From an uncultured Gammaproteobacteria bacterium (GTDB lineage Bacteria > Pseudomonadota > Gammaproteobacteria > PS1 > Pseudothioglobaceae), in the NCBI GenBank assembly GCA_902606745.1, contig CACLHR010000010.1, positions 1-45,525 on the forward strand: 45,525 bases of DNA, in the 5' to 3' direction. Positions 16,324 through 24,245 of the stretch are shown here, one piece after another. How positions within the stretch are numbered: position 1 is the first letter of the stretch; each line of letters opens with the position of its first letter. Both the position numbers and the translations under genes were made by a program. The notes under the pieces were generated by a model. The model had not been told where the DNA came from. It worked only from the letters and a program-made list of their open reading frames with translations, and made no database searches.

Positions 16324-17292
16324 TTAAGTTTTTTGCTTTCTGGAACAGGCAAACAAGTTTGTAATTTCAAAAACCGTGGTAGCCGCCGACAAAGAGGTTA
16401 ATTCTGCATGATCATAAGCTGGAGAAACTTCCACAACATCTGCAGAAATTATGTTTAACCCTGCCAATCCTCTCAAAACACCTACAAGCTCTCGTGATGA
16501 CATTCCTGCTATCTCAGGAGTCCCTGTGCCGGGTGCGTGAGCAGGATCCAGAACATCAATATCGATCGATAAATACATTGGATTGTCTCCCACACGATCT
16601 CTAATGCGTTTAGCAACATGGTCTATACCTTCACTTTGAAATTCATCACAATGTATAACTTTAAAGCCTAATTCCTTATCTTTTTTTAGATCATCTCTAG
16701 AATACAAAGGTCCTCGAATACCAACATGCATTGAGGCGCTCTCTAAGAAAAGTTTTTCTTCAGCTGCACGTCGAAATGGTGTGCCGTGAGTATAGGGAGC
16801 TCCATAATAGGTATCCCAAGTGTCTAAATGCGCATCAAAGTGAACGAGTGAAACCGGGCCATGGTAATGATTGACAGCGCGCAGTAATGGCAAGGCAATT
16901 GTATGGTCTCCACCCAGACTAATTATTCTAGCCACTTTTCCCAACAGGTCTGTTGCCCCCTTTTGAATTTCTACAACTGCTTTTTCAATATTGTAAGGGT
17001 TGCAAGATATATCCCCAGCATCAGCCACTTGTTGCTCCGCAAAAGGTTCGGTGTCATATGCCGGATGATACTGTGTACGTAAGTGCCTTGAAGCCTGCCT
17101 GATGGCTTGTGGTCCAAATCTAGCACCAGGTCGATAGCTGGTCCCTGCATCAAATGGAATTCCTACAATAGCTACATCACAATGTGAGACATCCCGGAGT
17201 TCAGGCAACCTAGCAAAGGTGGAAGGACCAGCAAAACGTGGAATCACTGTACCACTGATTGGTTGAATAGGTGTATTTTCTGAATTAGTCAT
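16324..17292 (-). CDS. speB: Agmatinase/ureohydrolase family enzyme
   Basis: 322 residues with a strong AAGGAGG ribosome site. The two-Mn ureohydrolase ligands are in GGDHTIALP, HFDAHLDTWDTYYG and SIDIDVLDPAHAPGTGTPE. SpeB hydrolyses agmatine to putrescine and urea; close relatives act on guanidinobutyrate, guanidinopropionate or proclavaminate, so the amine substrate is not fixed. No arginine decarboxylase is visible. The gene follows the ferredoxin gene on the same strand, but about 150 bases with a repeat element lie between, so they are probably not co-regulated. Confidence 0.85.
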   Translation of the reverse strand: MTNSENTPIQPISGTVIPRFAGPSTFARLPELRDVSHCDVAIVGIPFDAGTSYRPGARFGPQAIRQASRHLRTQYHPAYDTEPFAEQQVADAGDISCNPYNIEKAVVEIQKGATDLLGKVARIISLGGDHTIALPLLRAVNHYHGPVSLVHFDAHLDTWDTYYGAPYTHGTPFRRAAEEKLFLESASMHVGIRGPLYSRDDLKKDKELGFKVIHCDEFQSEGIDHVAKRIRDRVGDNPMYLSIDIDVLDPAHAPGTGTPEIAGMSSRELVGVLRGLAGLNIISADVVEVSPAYDHAELTSLSAATTVFEITNLFACSRKQKT

Positions 17293-17369
17293 TCCCCCTC
17301 CTTAGGTGAAAATAGTTTTTTCATATATTTGAAAATCTATTGAACTCAGTATATAACTATAAAGGATAA

Positions 17370-17430
17370 AAGTCCAAATTCCGTTTGATGTGTAACATAG
17401 GGCATATTAATATTTAGCCGAGCACGAGAG
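17370..17430 (-). repeat. Dispersed intergenic repeat, copy 1
   Basis: The first 20 bases, AAGTCCAAATTCCGTTTGAT, are identical to those at 27358, and the similarity continues without gaps for about 61 bases (roughly four fifths identical). Both copies lie immediately downstream of the stop codon of a leftward gene. A 6-bp hairpin (GAGCAC/GTGCTC, 17420-17436) overlaps its right end and has no counterpart in copy 2. Confidence 0.65.
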
Positions 17431-17440
17431 GTGCTCCCTC

Positions 17441-17791
17441 TTAGTTTCCTTTGCCGGGTTTTTCGGAAAATAAATGCATCTTTCCATCTGGAAAATTAAC
17501 CGGGTCATATTTTTCATGCTCTGGATCTGGGTCTCCGTTTTCAGTAATAACTGGCCACTTCATCTCAATACTATATTTTCTGTTGAACTCTAACCACTTA
17601 GCAGCAGCTGGATCGGTATCAGGAAATATAGCTTCAACTGGACATTCTGGCACACATATATCACAATCAATACATTCTTCTGGGTTAATAACAAGCATAT
17701 TTTCGCCTTCGTGGAAACAATCTACTGGGCATACTTCAACACAATCCAAGTGCTTACATTTGATACAATTATCGTTTACTATATAGGCCAT
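17441..17791 (-). CDS. fdxA: Ferredoxin FdxA, 7Fe (3Fe-4S plus 4Fe-4S)
   Basis: 116 residues. The N-terminal cluster region has C9, C12, C17, C21 and C24, and the second has C40, C43, C46 and C50 ([16 protein letters not shown]). The C-terminal extension with [16 protein letters not shown] and DGKMHLF is typical of 7Fe FdxA ferredoxins. It is a low-potential electron carrier in the cytoplasm. Its promoter region (17792-17956) is shared with the divergent small gene/peroxiredoxin unit and holds a third copy of the dispersed repeat. Confidence 0.93.
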   Translation of the reverse strand: MAYIVNDNCIKCKHLDCVEVCPVDCFHEGENMLVINPEECIDCDICVPECPVEAIFPDTDPAAAKWLEFNRKYSIEMKWPVITENGDPDPEHEKYDPVNFPDGKMHLFSEKPGKGN

Positions 17792-17871
17792 TTAACTTTA
17801 TTCAATAATAGAAATTAAAATATATATTTGTGCTAATTTGAACATAGTATATAGCCTGAGGATATAAATGT

Positions 17872-17900
17872 AGTCTAAATCTCTTTTGATGTAAGAGGGG
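17872..17900 (-). repeat. Dispersed intergenic repeat, degenerate copy 3
   Basis: Begins AGTCTAAAT and continues CTTTTGATGTAAGAGGGG; about 22 of 29 positions match the copy at 27359. It lies between fdxA and the divergent small gene. The match is weak enough to be chance in A/T-rich DNA. Confidence 0.35.
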
Positions 17901-17956
17901 TGGAGTTTTTTTTGAGCTATAATTAAATTTCTTTAATAATATTTCAAGGAGTACTA

Positions 17957-18076
17957 ATGTCAGTAGCAAGAATTACGACAGTAACTTTTAAATCAAAAGA
18001 AGCAGCAGATATTGCTGTTGCATCATATGTAGAAAATTCACCAAATAATTTGTCCAGTAGAAGGAGGGAAGTATGA
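17957..18076 (+). CDS. Short ORF (39 aa), possibly a truncated Dabb-like protein
   Basis: An ATG at 17957 with AAGGAG upstream opens a 39-codon frame, MSVARITTVTFKSKEAADIA then VASYVENSPNNLSSRRREV. Its TGA overlaps the ATG of the next gene (ATGA). The first 30 residues look like the beta-alpha start of a ferredoxin-like/ABM-type domain, while the end is basic and derives from the next gene's ribosome site (AGAAGGAGGG). It may be the remnant of a longer gene whose 3' end was lost, or a leader peptide that couples translation. Confidence 0.45.
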   Translation: MSVARITTVTFKSKEAADIAVASYVENSPNNLSSRRREV

Positions 18077-18744
18077 CATCATTAGTAGATAACCAAATTG
18101 AAGCCGCAGAAAAAGAATGGCTAGAGCTTTGGAAGAAAGGTCCAACTCGACTTCGATGGACTGAAGTACCTTTACAAGTTGGAGACTTAGCTCCTGATTT
18201 TGAATTACAAGATACTTCCGGTAAATTGGTTCATCTAAGTGATTTTTGGAGTAAAGGCCCAGCCCTAATCTTGTTCTGGCGGCATTACGGTTGTAGTTGT
18301 GGTGTTGACCGTGCAAATCTTCTGAAAAGTGAATATGCAGACTATATAAAGTTAGGAGCATCCATCGCAGTGGTTGGGCAAGGCGAACCTGAGCGTTCAA
18401 AAGAATATTCACAAAAGAATGAAATACCCTGCCCTGTCTTATGTGACCCGACTTTTCAGGTCTATGAGGCCTATGACCTGCTCGAAGGCAAGCCCTCTCA
18501 AATCATCTATGATGCGCCCGAAGAGTACCTTCGAATTGACTATGACACTGGGGCAGAATTGCAAAAATCCCGTCACGGAACAGATGGTGGATTGGTAGAT
18601 AGCCCTTGGCAGCTACCTGGTGAATTTGTAGTTGATCAATCAGGCATGATTCGCCTTGCCCACCGCTATCAACATTGCGAGGATTGGCCTACTCCATCGG
18701 TGCTGATTCCGGCTATCAAGGAAGCTATCTGGGAAAGTAAATGA
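18073..18744 (+). CDS. Peroxiredoxin-like (AhpC/TSA, thioredoxin-fold) protein
   Basis: 223 residues with a strong AGGAGGG ribosome site. The thioredoxin-fold core starts at VGDLAPDFELQDTSGKLVHLSDF, the usual opening of AhpC/TSA proteins, then ALILFWRHYGCSCG, where the CSCG pair stands in the position of the peroxidatic Cys. PGEFVVDQSGMIRLAHRY closes the fold. An insertion around EEYLRIDYDTGAELQKS is not typical. It probably reduces peroxides or acts in thiol redox; the unusual C-x-C active site leaves this open. It ends about 130 bases before the island boundary. Confidence 0.8.
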   Translation: MTSLVDNQIEAAEKEWLELWKKGPTRLRWTEVPLQVGDLAPDFELQDTSGKLVHLSDFWSKGPALILFWRHYGCSCGVDRANLLKSEYADYIKLGASIAVVGQGEPERSKEYSQKNEIPCPVLCDPTFQVYEAYDLLEGKPSQIIYDAPEEYLRIDYDTGAELQKSRHGTDGGLVDSPWQLPGEFVVDQSGMIRLAHRYQHCEDWPTPSVLIPAIKEAIWESK

Positions 18745-18806
18745 ACCTCAATTTGCTGTTGGGTCGGCTTATATTATAAAAAGTGAAGGGTTTCAATTCA
18801 TTCTAG

Positions 18807-18825
18807 TGTACCCCGAGGGTATCCC
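18807..18825. repeat. Paired 11-bp-spaced motif beside the left att copy
   Basis: TGTACCCC (18807-18814) and GGTATCCC (18818-18825) start 11 bases apart. A similar pair, TGTAATCCC twice and again 11 bases apart, lies at 27808-27827 at nearly the same distance from the right att core (48 against 47 bases). They may be integrase arm-type sites. Confidence 0.4.
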
Positions 18826-18873
18826 AGAGCATTATTTAAGAAAGTAGTAAATCTCTGAAACCCTTATAGGATT

Positions 18874-18918
18874 TGGTGGTTATGGGTGGACTTGAACCAC
18901 CGACCCCAGCATTATGAA
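18874..18918. repeat. Left attachment site: 45-bp copy of the tRNA-Met 3' half
   Basis: Identical over 45 bases to 27875-27919, which is the 3' half of the intact tRNA-Met, from the anticodon loop through the T-arm to CCA. After 18918 the sequence diverges and cannot form a tRNA. Leftward, similarity continues to 18855, giving 61 of 64 matches. Confidence 0.9.
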
Positions 18919-18952
18919 AATGTATCTTGTAGTTTCCATTAAATGCTACGCA

Positions 18953-20482
18953 TCATTCATATAATTTTCTTTCAACTACTATTCCAAGATCATGATTAAT
19001 TTCGTAATGAATATTTTTCCTATATGGAAGTTTAAAACCATAAGCACAATTTAAAGCAAACCTTATTGTATTTACATTTGTTTTTGGTAATCCGTATTTG
19101 TCAAAGCAAATTTCAGGTGCTTTAATAGCATTGAAAATGCTACCTGCAAATAGATATTTTTCCTTTTCAGTTAGTTCTAAATTTAAAAATTTTCTCAAGC
19201 CATGGTCACCCTGGAAAACAACTATTGCTTCTGGGTCTATATTGTTGATTTTCTCCATAAACATTTTTACTTTTTTCAATGTGCACTGGTACGATGCTTT
19301 ATAACCTTCAAAATTTTGATTAAAATAATTGGTTGGCTCACATTCATTTGTAACTAGATATGGCACATTTCCACCAGCGTCATTGATAAATGCAAAAAAT
19401 GGGGTTTTTGGCATACCATTTTTGTCAATGTATTTTAAAAACTCATCAAGTGAATCCGGTGTTCCAGTATTTTTATTTAAAATACGTTGGTAAATCTTAG
19501 GTAAGGGAGTGGTTAAATAAAAATTCCATATTTCTGGTGGGAAAATACTGTGTAATGGATTTAAACAAGTCCAACCAATTGAACGTCTGCAACCAAATTC
19601 TGGGTCTGCTTGCCAATAAAAAGAACTATTCGCTTTTTTTAAGTAAGAAAATAAGGGTATTTCATTGTGAGTGTTATACATCATGTGTGGCCAACTTGGG
19701 AATGCAGTTGAACTATCAGAATATTTTGTTGAACTGGGCTTACGATGATAATCGAGTAGCATCAAAGATGTCAGTGAAGACAGTGTATCAGTATATGATG
19801 ATTGACTTTTATCAATATATTTTAATTCAGTGTTTGATAATTTATCTATCACTTCCTCTTTTGTAACAATATTAAATGGTTCAAGAGTATCGATAGCCAC
19901 TAGTCTGCGAGCGATAATATAATATACATTGCGTTTTATTAGAACGGCATCTTGAGCATAAAGTCTGCTATTGATTTCATATGAAATTGTTGGTTTTTTC
20001 CCAATATCTTCAGAGAGATAGCCAACTAAAGGAATGAATGTATTAATTAACATGAGAATAGAGAATATAAGGATCATTCTTATTGAGAAGACATTGAATT
20101 TTGTTCCAAATGCAATAATTGCAAGGCAGCAAAGCTCAAAAAATATAAATACTAGTATTCCAATTGACCTACAGGAGCCTAACTTTAGGCATAGAAATTC
20201 TTCAAATGGTATGTAAAAAAAATTAAGATAGAAGGCGAAACAAAGCAGAGGAAATAGGATATTTTTTTTCTTGAAAAATCGCTTTATTAGCATTTCTACA
20301 CTTAATGAAATGATGAAAATTACAATAAGAAGGGCTATTAATGATAGAAAAATTTCTAATACAGCAGGTCTACTAAGTTGTTTTAAATTTTCTGGTGACA
20401 AATAAGTAAAAAAAGGTACGAAAAAAATTAGCAATCCAATAACTGTTGTTGATAATTTACTAGTAAGATTTATATTTAACAT
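18953..20482 (-). CDS. Membrane-anchored sulfatase/alkaline-phosphatase-superfamily enzyme
   Basis: 509 residues. Five membrane helices fill the first ~156 residues (about 10-27, 40-62, 74-93, 105-126, 131-156) and a periplasmic hydrolase/transferase domain follows. SYTDTLSSLTSLMLLDY carries candidate nucleophile Ser/Thr residues, and VVFQGDHGL (QGDHG at 424-428) is the metal-binding Asp-His of the superfamily. The layout is like LTA synthase and phosphoethanolamine transferases, which move phospho-alcohol groups onto surface polymers; hydrolysis of sulfate esters is the alternative. It follows the YLDPGTGS gene by 73 bases in one transcription unit and ends next to the left att site. Confidence 0.75.
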   Translation of the reverse strand: MLNINLTSKLSTTVIGLLIFFVPFFTYLSPENLKQLSRPAVLEIFLSLIALLIVIFIISLSVEMLIKRFFKKKNILFPLLCFAFYLNFFYIPFEEFLCLKLGSCRSIGILVFIFFELCCLAIIAFGTKFNVFSIRMILIFSILMLINTFIPLVGYLSEDIGKKPTISYEINSRLYAQDAVLIKRNVYYIIARRLVAIDTLEPFNIVTKEEVIDKLSNTELKYIDKSQSSYTDTLSSLTSLMLLDYHRKPSSTKYSDSSTAFPSWPHMMYNTHNEIPLFSYLKKANSSFYWQADPEFGCRRSIGWTCLNPLHSIFPPEIWNFYLTTPLPKIYQRILNKNTGTPDSLDEFLKYIDKNGMPKTPFFAFINDAGGNVPYLVTNECEPTNYFNQNFEGYKASYQCTLKKVKMFMEKINNIDPEAIVVFQGDHGLRKFLNLELTEKEKYLFAGSIFNAIKAPEICFDKYGLPKTNVNTIRFALNCAYGFKLPYRKNIHYEINHDLGIVVERKLYE

Positions 20483-20555
20483 AAGTTTTTTGAATTTTCC
20501 GGCCTGATGATGTAACTTGTGTGTTGCTTAGGATCTTTTTCGAGTTAACAAGAAG

Positions 20556-20783
20556 TTAATCTTCTTCCGGCGTATCTGTGTCTGCTTTTTCTTTGCTAAA
20601 AAATGCTTTAACTTTTTGCCAGTATATTGATAAAAAAGCCATAACAGCTGCTATTCCGCCAATCAAGCCTTGAAGAAGCACACTTCCGGTTCCAGGATCA
20701 AGGTAAGCGTAAGCTGGAGAAGTATATGCAATTAAGCTAAAAATAAGAAACGGAAATTTTAAATTTGATATAGAGGTATTCAT
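20556..20783 (-). CDS. YLDPGTGS-motif small membrane protein
   Basis: 75 residues: a signal/first helix (FPFLIFSLIAYTSPAYA), then YLDPGTGSVLLQGLIGGIAAVMAFLSIYW as a second membrane segment and a charged tail (KVKAFFSKEKADTDTPEED). Short proteins with a Y-[IL]-DPGTGS motif after a signal sequence recur beside surface-polymer and sulfatase-like genes; no function is established as far as I know. The start is the ATG at 20783; the TTG just before it is less likely. It is probably the first gene of a two-gene operon with the sulfatase-family enzyme. Confidence 0.75.
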   Translation of the reverse strand: MNTSISNLKFPFLIFSLIAYTSPAYAYLDPGTGSVLLQGLIGGIAAVMAFLSIYWQKVKAFFSKEKADTDTPEED

Positions 20784-20854
20784 CAATATTTTAAATTAAA
20801 TACGTAATCTATAGAATAGGTATTATATGTGAAACTAATATTTCTAAATTAGGA

Positions 20855-20974
20855 ATGTGTTCATCGGACAATATTTATTTAATTTCAAACAACGTAAACA
20901 TAGAAAGATTAAATAATAATCCAGTAGTAATTAGCGAAGAAACATTAAAAAATATTCTAAGATTCCTATCTTAA
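20855..20974 (+). CDS. Very short ORF (39 aa), doubtful
   Basis: An ATG at 20855 opens MCSSDNIYLISNNVNIERLN and continues to a TAA at 20974, 24 bases before the glycerophosphotransferase-family gene. The frame is open for 20 codons upstream of the ATG. The composition looks protein-like, but it may be a chance frame or the tail of a deleted gene. The rest of 20784-20998 contains no other feature. Confidence 0.2.
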   Translation: MCSSDNIYLISNNVNIERLNNNPVVISEETLKNILRFLS

Positions 20975-20998
20975 ATAGTTTATTATGAAATAAATTTG

Positions 20999-22123
20999 AT
21001 GCTGAAAACTTTACAATATATATTGCATGCAAATGAATTTCTGCGCTTACCAAAGGTGAAGCGAAGAGTTGTTTTCTACTCCGAGGGGGAAAACTATTGG
21101 CCACTTTTTAAAGGCCTAATTGACGGAATTCTTGATCAGTCAGATCTGAATATCTGTTATATAAGTTCGGGAAAGGACGATCCTGGTTTTGAATATAGTG
21201 ATAATCACTTCAAATCATTTCTTATCGACGATAGTTATGTTCGTAATTGGCTCTTTGAGAATATGCAAGCGGATGTGTTGATTATGACAATGCCTGATCT
21301 TAATAATTATCAGGTAAAAAGATCTAAGCACCCCGTTCATTATATTTATTTGCAACACAATTTACTAAGTTTGCATATGTCATATCGGCAAGGTGCATTT
21401 GATTGGTTTGACACGGTGTTCTGTGCAGGCCCACATCATGTCCATGAAATTCGTTGTCTTGAAGAAAAATATAATTTACCGCAAAAAAAAATACTAGAGC
21501 ATGGTTATGCGAGATTGGACTCTATTATTAAGCATAAACAACCAGCAAAAGTTGATAATGAGTTCAAACACGCCCTATTCGCCCCATCATGGGGCAATAA
21601 TGCAGCGATTGAGTTGGGCTTTGGAGATCAAGTTGTTGAGAAGTTTCTATCTTTTGGATATAAAGTTACTTTGCGCCCCCATCCTGAAACTTTAAAGTCT
21701 TCTTCAAAAATAATTAGCAAAATAATCAGTAAGCATTCCAATAATAAAATGTTTATTTATGAGGAAGGTGTCTCCTCATTGGATTCATTTCATCAGTCTG
21801 ATTTTATGATTACTGACTGGTCAGGCGCCGCATTAGAATACTCATTCGGACTAAACAAACCAGTGATATTCCTTGATCTGCCAAAAAAGATTAATAATCC
21901 ATTGTATAAAGAGATTGATGTTATTCCACTAGAGGTTTCTGTCAGGGAAGATATTGGTGTTGTTGCTAGCGTAGATGATATAACTCCTTCATTAATTAGC
22001 TCACTACCTTATGGTAAAGTGGATCCAAGCAAATATGTATTTAATATTGGAAGATCTGATTTCTATGGTGTGAAATATATATTAGATTTGACAGATGATA
22101 TTTGCAATAAAAAATCCAACTAA
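20999..22123 (+). CDS. CDP-glycerol glycerophosphotransferase-family protein
   Basis: 374 residues from the ATG at 20999 (a TTG precedes it by one codon). The GT-B-like glycerophosphotransferase domain covers almost the whole protein: VVFYSEG at 24-30, H120 in YLQHN (candidate general base, like the His of TagF-type WHG), RPHPE at 226-230 and TDWSGAALEYSFGLNKPVIF at 272-291, which should bind the nucleotide-diphosphate donor. Family members polymerise or add glycerol-phosphate or ribitol-phosphate units for teichoic-acid-like polymers, capsules or LPS. It is paralogous to the N-terminal half of the fusion at 22261, which is encoded convergently next door. Confidence 0.82.
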   Translation: MLKTLQYILHANEFLRLPKVKRRVVFYSEGENYWPLFKGLIDGILDQSDLNICYISSGKDDPGFEYSDNHFKSFLIDDSYVRNWLFENMQADVLIMTMPDLNNYQVKRSKHPVHYIYLQHNLLSLHMSYRQGAFDWFDTVFCAGPHHVHEIRCLEEKYNLPQKKILEHGYARLDSIIKHKQPAKVDNEFKHALFAPSWGNNAAIELGFGDQVVEKFLSFGYKVTLRPHPETLKSSSKIISKIISKHSNNKMFIYEEGVSSLDSFHQSDFMITDWSGAALEYSFGLNKPVIFLDLPKKINNPLYKEIDVIPLEVSVREDIGVVASVDDITPSLISSLPYGKVDPSKYVFNIGRSDFYGVKYILDLTDDICNKKSN

Positions 22124-22260
22124 TATTTACCTAGTACTATTTATTATGACTCATTGATTTAATTGAATAGCAGTAGAATTTCTGCTATGACATTCAAGGT
22201 TTATGAGCAGAAAGAAGAGAACAACTATTCTTACATAATATCCTCTTTGACAACTTGAGT

Positions 22261-24210
22261 CTATGGATGCTCTCGGTAACTCTCGCCGTATAAATCCCTC
22301 AAGATTTCAAATGTGAGATCATCTACATGACCCTCAAAAATAATCTTTCCAGCTGAAATTCCTAGTAGCCTATTAGCAAATTTCTTCGCTAAATCAACTT
22401 GATGTAAACTTACAACAGCAGTTATAGACTTCTCAATACATATATCATTTAAAAGTGAAAGTATTTTCACTGAAATTGCTGGATCAAGACTAGCTACTGG
22501 TTCATCTGCCAATATAACAGTTGGTTCTTGAGTCAGGGCACGCGCAATACCTACTCGCTGCATTTCTCCTCCACTAAGATTTGAGACGCGCTCAAGTGAT
22601 TTGCTTAATAGGCCAACTCTATCAAGGGCTTCTAATGCAATCAACTTATCTTTTTTAGACCAGGGCATAAGACACTGTAAGTTTCCATGATGAGGCACCC
22701 TGCCAAGTAAAGCATTATGAAGAGCAGATTGACGACCAATTAGTTGATGTTGTTGAAATATCATAGCAGTTCGTCTTTGATGTGAATGCCATGATTTCTT
22801 ATCAGACAAATGTCCGTGTTCTTTAGTTGAAATAGACCCAGTAGATAAAGTGACAAGACCATTTAAAGCCCTTAACATAGTTGACTTGCCAGCACCTGAC
22901 GGACCTATTAAAACCGTAAGCTCTCCATCATAAATTTCAACATCACTTGCTTGCATTCCAATAACACCATTTGGATATGTGACACTAGCTTGATTAGTGC
23001 TTAAAAGAGTTATTGGTTTTACTAAATTCTTTTTATTAGCTGAGATATCATCTCGTTGAATTAAATCAAATAAATAATCAGCTCCAACTGAACCACTTGT
23101 TCCTAAATTAAAGACAGATTTCTTTCTTAATTTTGTAATATTCTTTTGAAAAGAATCATCAATATTGAGATTGGTGATTATATTTGGTATATCTGCTAGT
23201 TTTTCAGGGCTTACTATTTTGCCGGTTTTGGAGCGCATCTCCACTTCAAAAGCTGGCAAGTTGGTCGCGTTAAAATCTGCATTTCTAACTCTAATTGGGA
23301 CATCAATATATACTACAGGCTTGAGAAAACCAAAAGCATACTCAAGTGCAACACCAGAAAGGTCACTTATTAAAACATCTGAGTCTATTAAGGAACTAAT
23401 CGATGATAAATCCTTTTCTATCTTAAAAGTTTTGTATGTTTTTTGTCTTTCTGTAATTTTAGAAATTAATGAAGGATTATTGTTTATAGTCATCCAATGC
23501 GGTCTTAGTGTAACTGCAATGTTAGCTTCAGCAAGAATATTCAATAGATTACAGCAGAATTCACCATTATCAATTTCTAATAAACTATGTTGGCCATATG
23601 TTGGAGCGATAACAACATGCATGTCCCTTTTTTTTGTCTTCAAATTTTTAGGCTCTTGCTCGAAGGCGTCTAAAATATTTTCCAAATGGCCATACCCACA
23701 TTCAATTATTTCTTTTTGTTTTAGTCCGTAGTGATGCTCTATAGCTTTTAATTCATTATGCTGGTGAGGCCCTAAGCAAAGTATTGAATCGTAATAATCA
23801 AAGGCATCATGCATATATCCCATATGCGCACTAATAAGAGTGCTGAATACATAGGCATAATGAACATCATAAGGTGAACGGATAAAATTAAACTTACCTA
23901 AATCAGGCGTTGTTGTAACAAAAATCTTAAACTGCAAGGTTTGAAAAAAAACAGTTCTAACTTTGTCATAACCTATATAGTAAGGAAAAATATTTTTATT
24001 TTTATTTGTTAATATAGAATCAGTGTGATCAGATGTTATGTAATAAACCTCTATGTTATGAATATTTATTAACTCATTAATAATGTTAGAATAATGATTC
24101 CAATCCGAGCCTCTTTCTGCATAAAAAGCAATTTTTTTATCAATCTGATCAAGTTCTTTTATTTGTTGTAAGCTCTTTTCGGCTTCTAACGATAATTGAT
24201 GATTATTCAT
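22261..24210 (-). CDS. Fusion: glycerophosphotransferase-like domain + PhnC-type ABC ATPase
   Basis: 649 residues with two domains. Residues 1-385 resemble the protein at 20999 (TPDLGKF, LGPHQHNELKAIEHHYGL, RPH at 236-238, ISDLSGVALEYAFGFLKPVV at 281-300). Residues about 405-645 are a complete phosphonate-type ABC ATPase: Walker A GPSGAGKS at 436-443, Q-loop IFQQHQL, signature LSGGE at 545-549, Walker B VILADEP at 565-571 and H603. The paralogue's H120 aligns with S123 here, so the transferase domain may be inactive or binding-only. It is the last gene of the PhnD-PhnE-Sat operon, 35 bases after Sat, and supplies that transporter's ATPase. I know of no described fusion of this kind. Confidence 0.85.
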   Translation of the reverse strand: MNNHQLSLEAEKSLQQIKELDQIDKKIAFYAERGSDWNHYSNIINELINIHNIEVYYITSDHTDSILTNKNKNIFPYYIGYDKVRTVFFQTLQFKIFVTTTPDLGKFNFIRSPYDVHYAYVFSTLISAHMGYMHDAFDYYDSILCLGPHQHNELKAIEHHYGLKQKEIIECGYGHLENILDAFEQEPKNLKTKKRDMHVVIAPTYGQHSLLEIDNGEFCCNLLNILAEANIAVTLRPHWMTINNNPSLISKITERQKTYKTFKIEKDLSSISSLIDSDVLISDLSGVALEYAFGFLKPVVYIDVPIRVRNADFNATNLPAFEVEMRSKTGKIVSPEKLADIPNIITNLNIDDSFQKNITKLRKKSVFNLGTSGSVGADYLFDLIQRDDISANKKNLVKPITLLSTNQASVTYPNGVIGMQASDVEIYDGELTVLIGPSGAGKSTMLRALNGLVTLSTGSISTKEHGHLSDKKSWHSHQRRTAMIFQQHQLIGRQSALHNALLGRVPHHGNLQCLMPWSKKDKLIALEALDRVGLLSKSLERVSNLSGGEMQRVGIARALTQEPTVILADEPVASLDPAISVKILSLLNDICIEKSITAVVSLHQVDLAKKFANRLLGISAGKIIFEGHVDDLTFEILRDLYGESYREHP

Positions 24211-24245
24211 TATTTATTTGGTTAAAGTTAATTAGACATAGCAGT

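Noticed and set aside
18871-18945. Second tRNA gene at the left island end
   Set aside because: Only the 3' half of the tRNA is present; sequence beyond the anticodon loop does not form a D-arm or acceptor stem.
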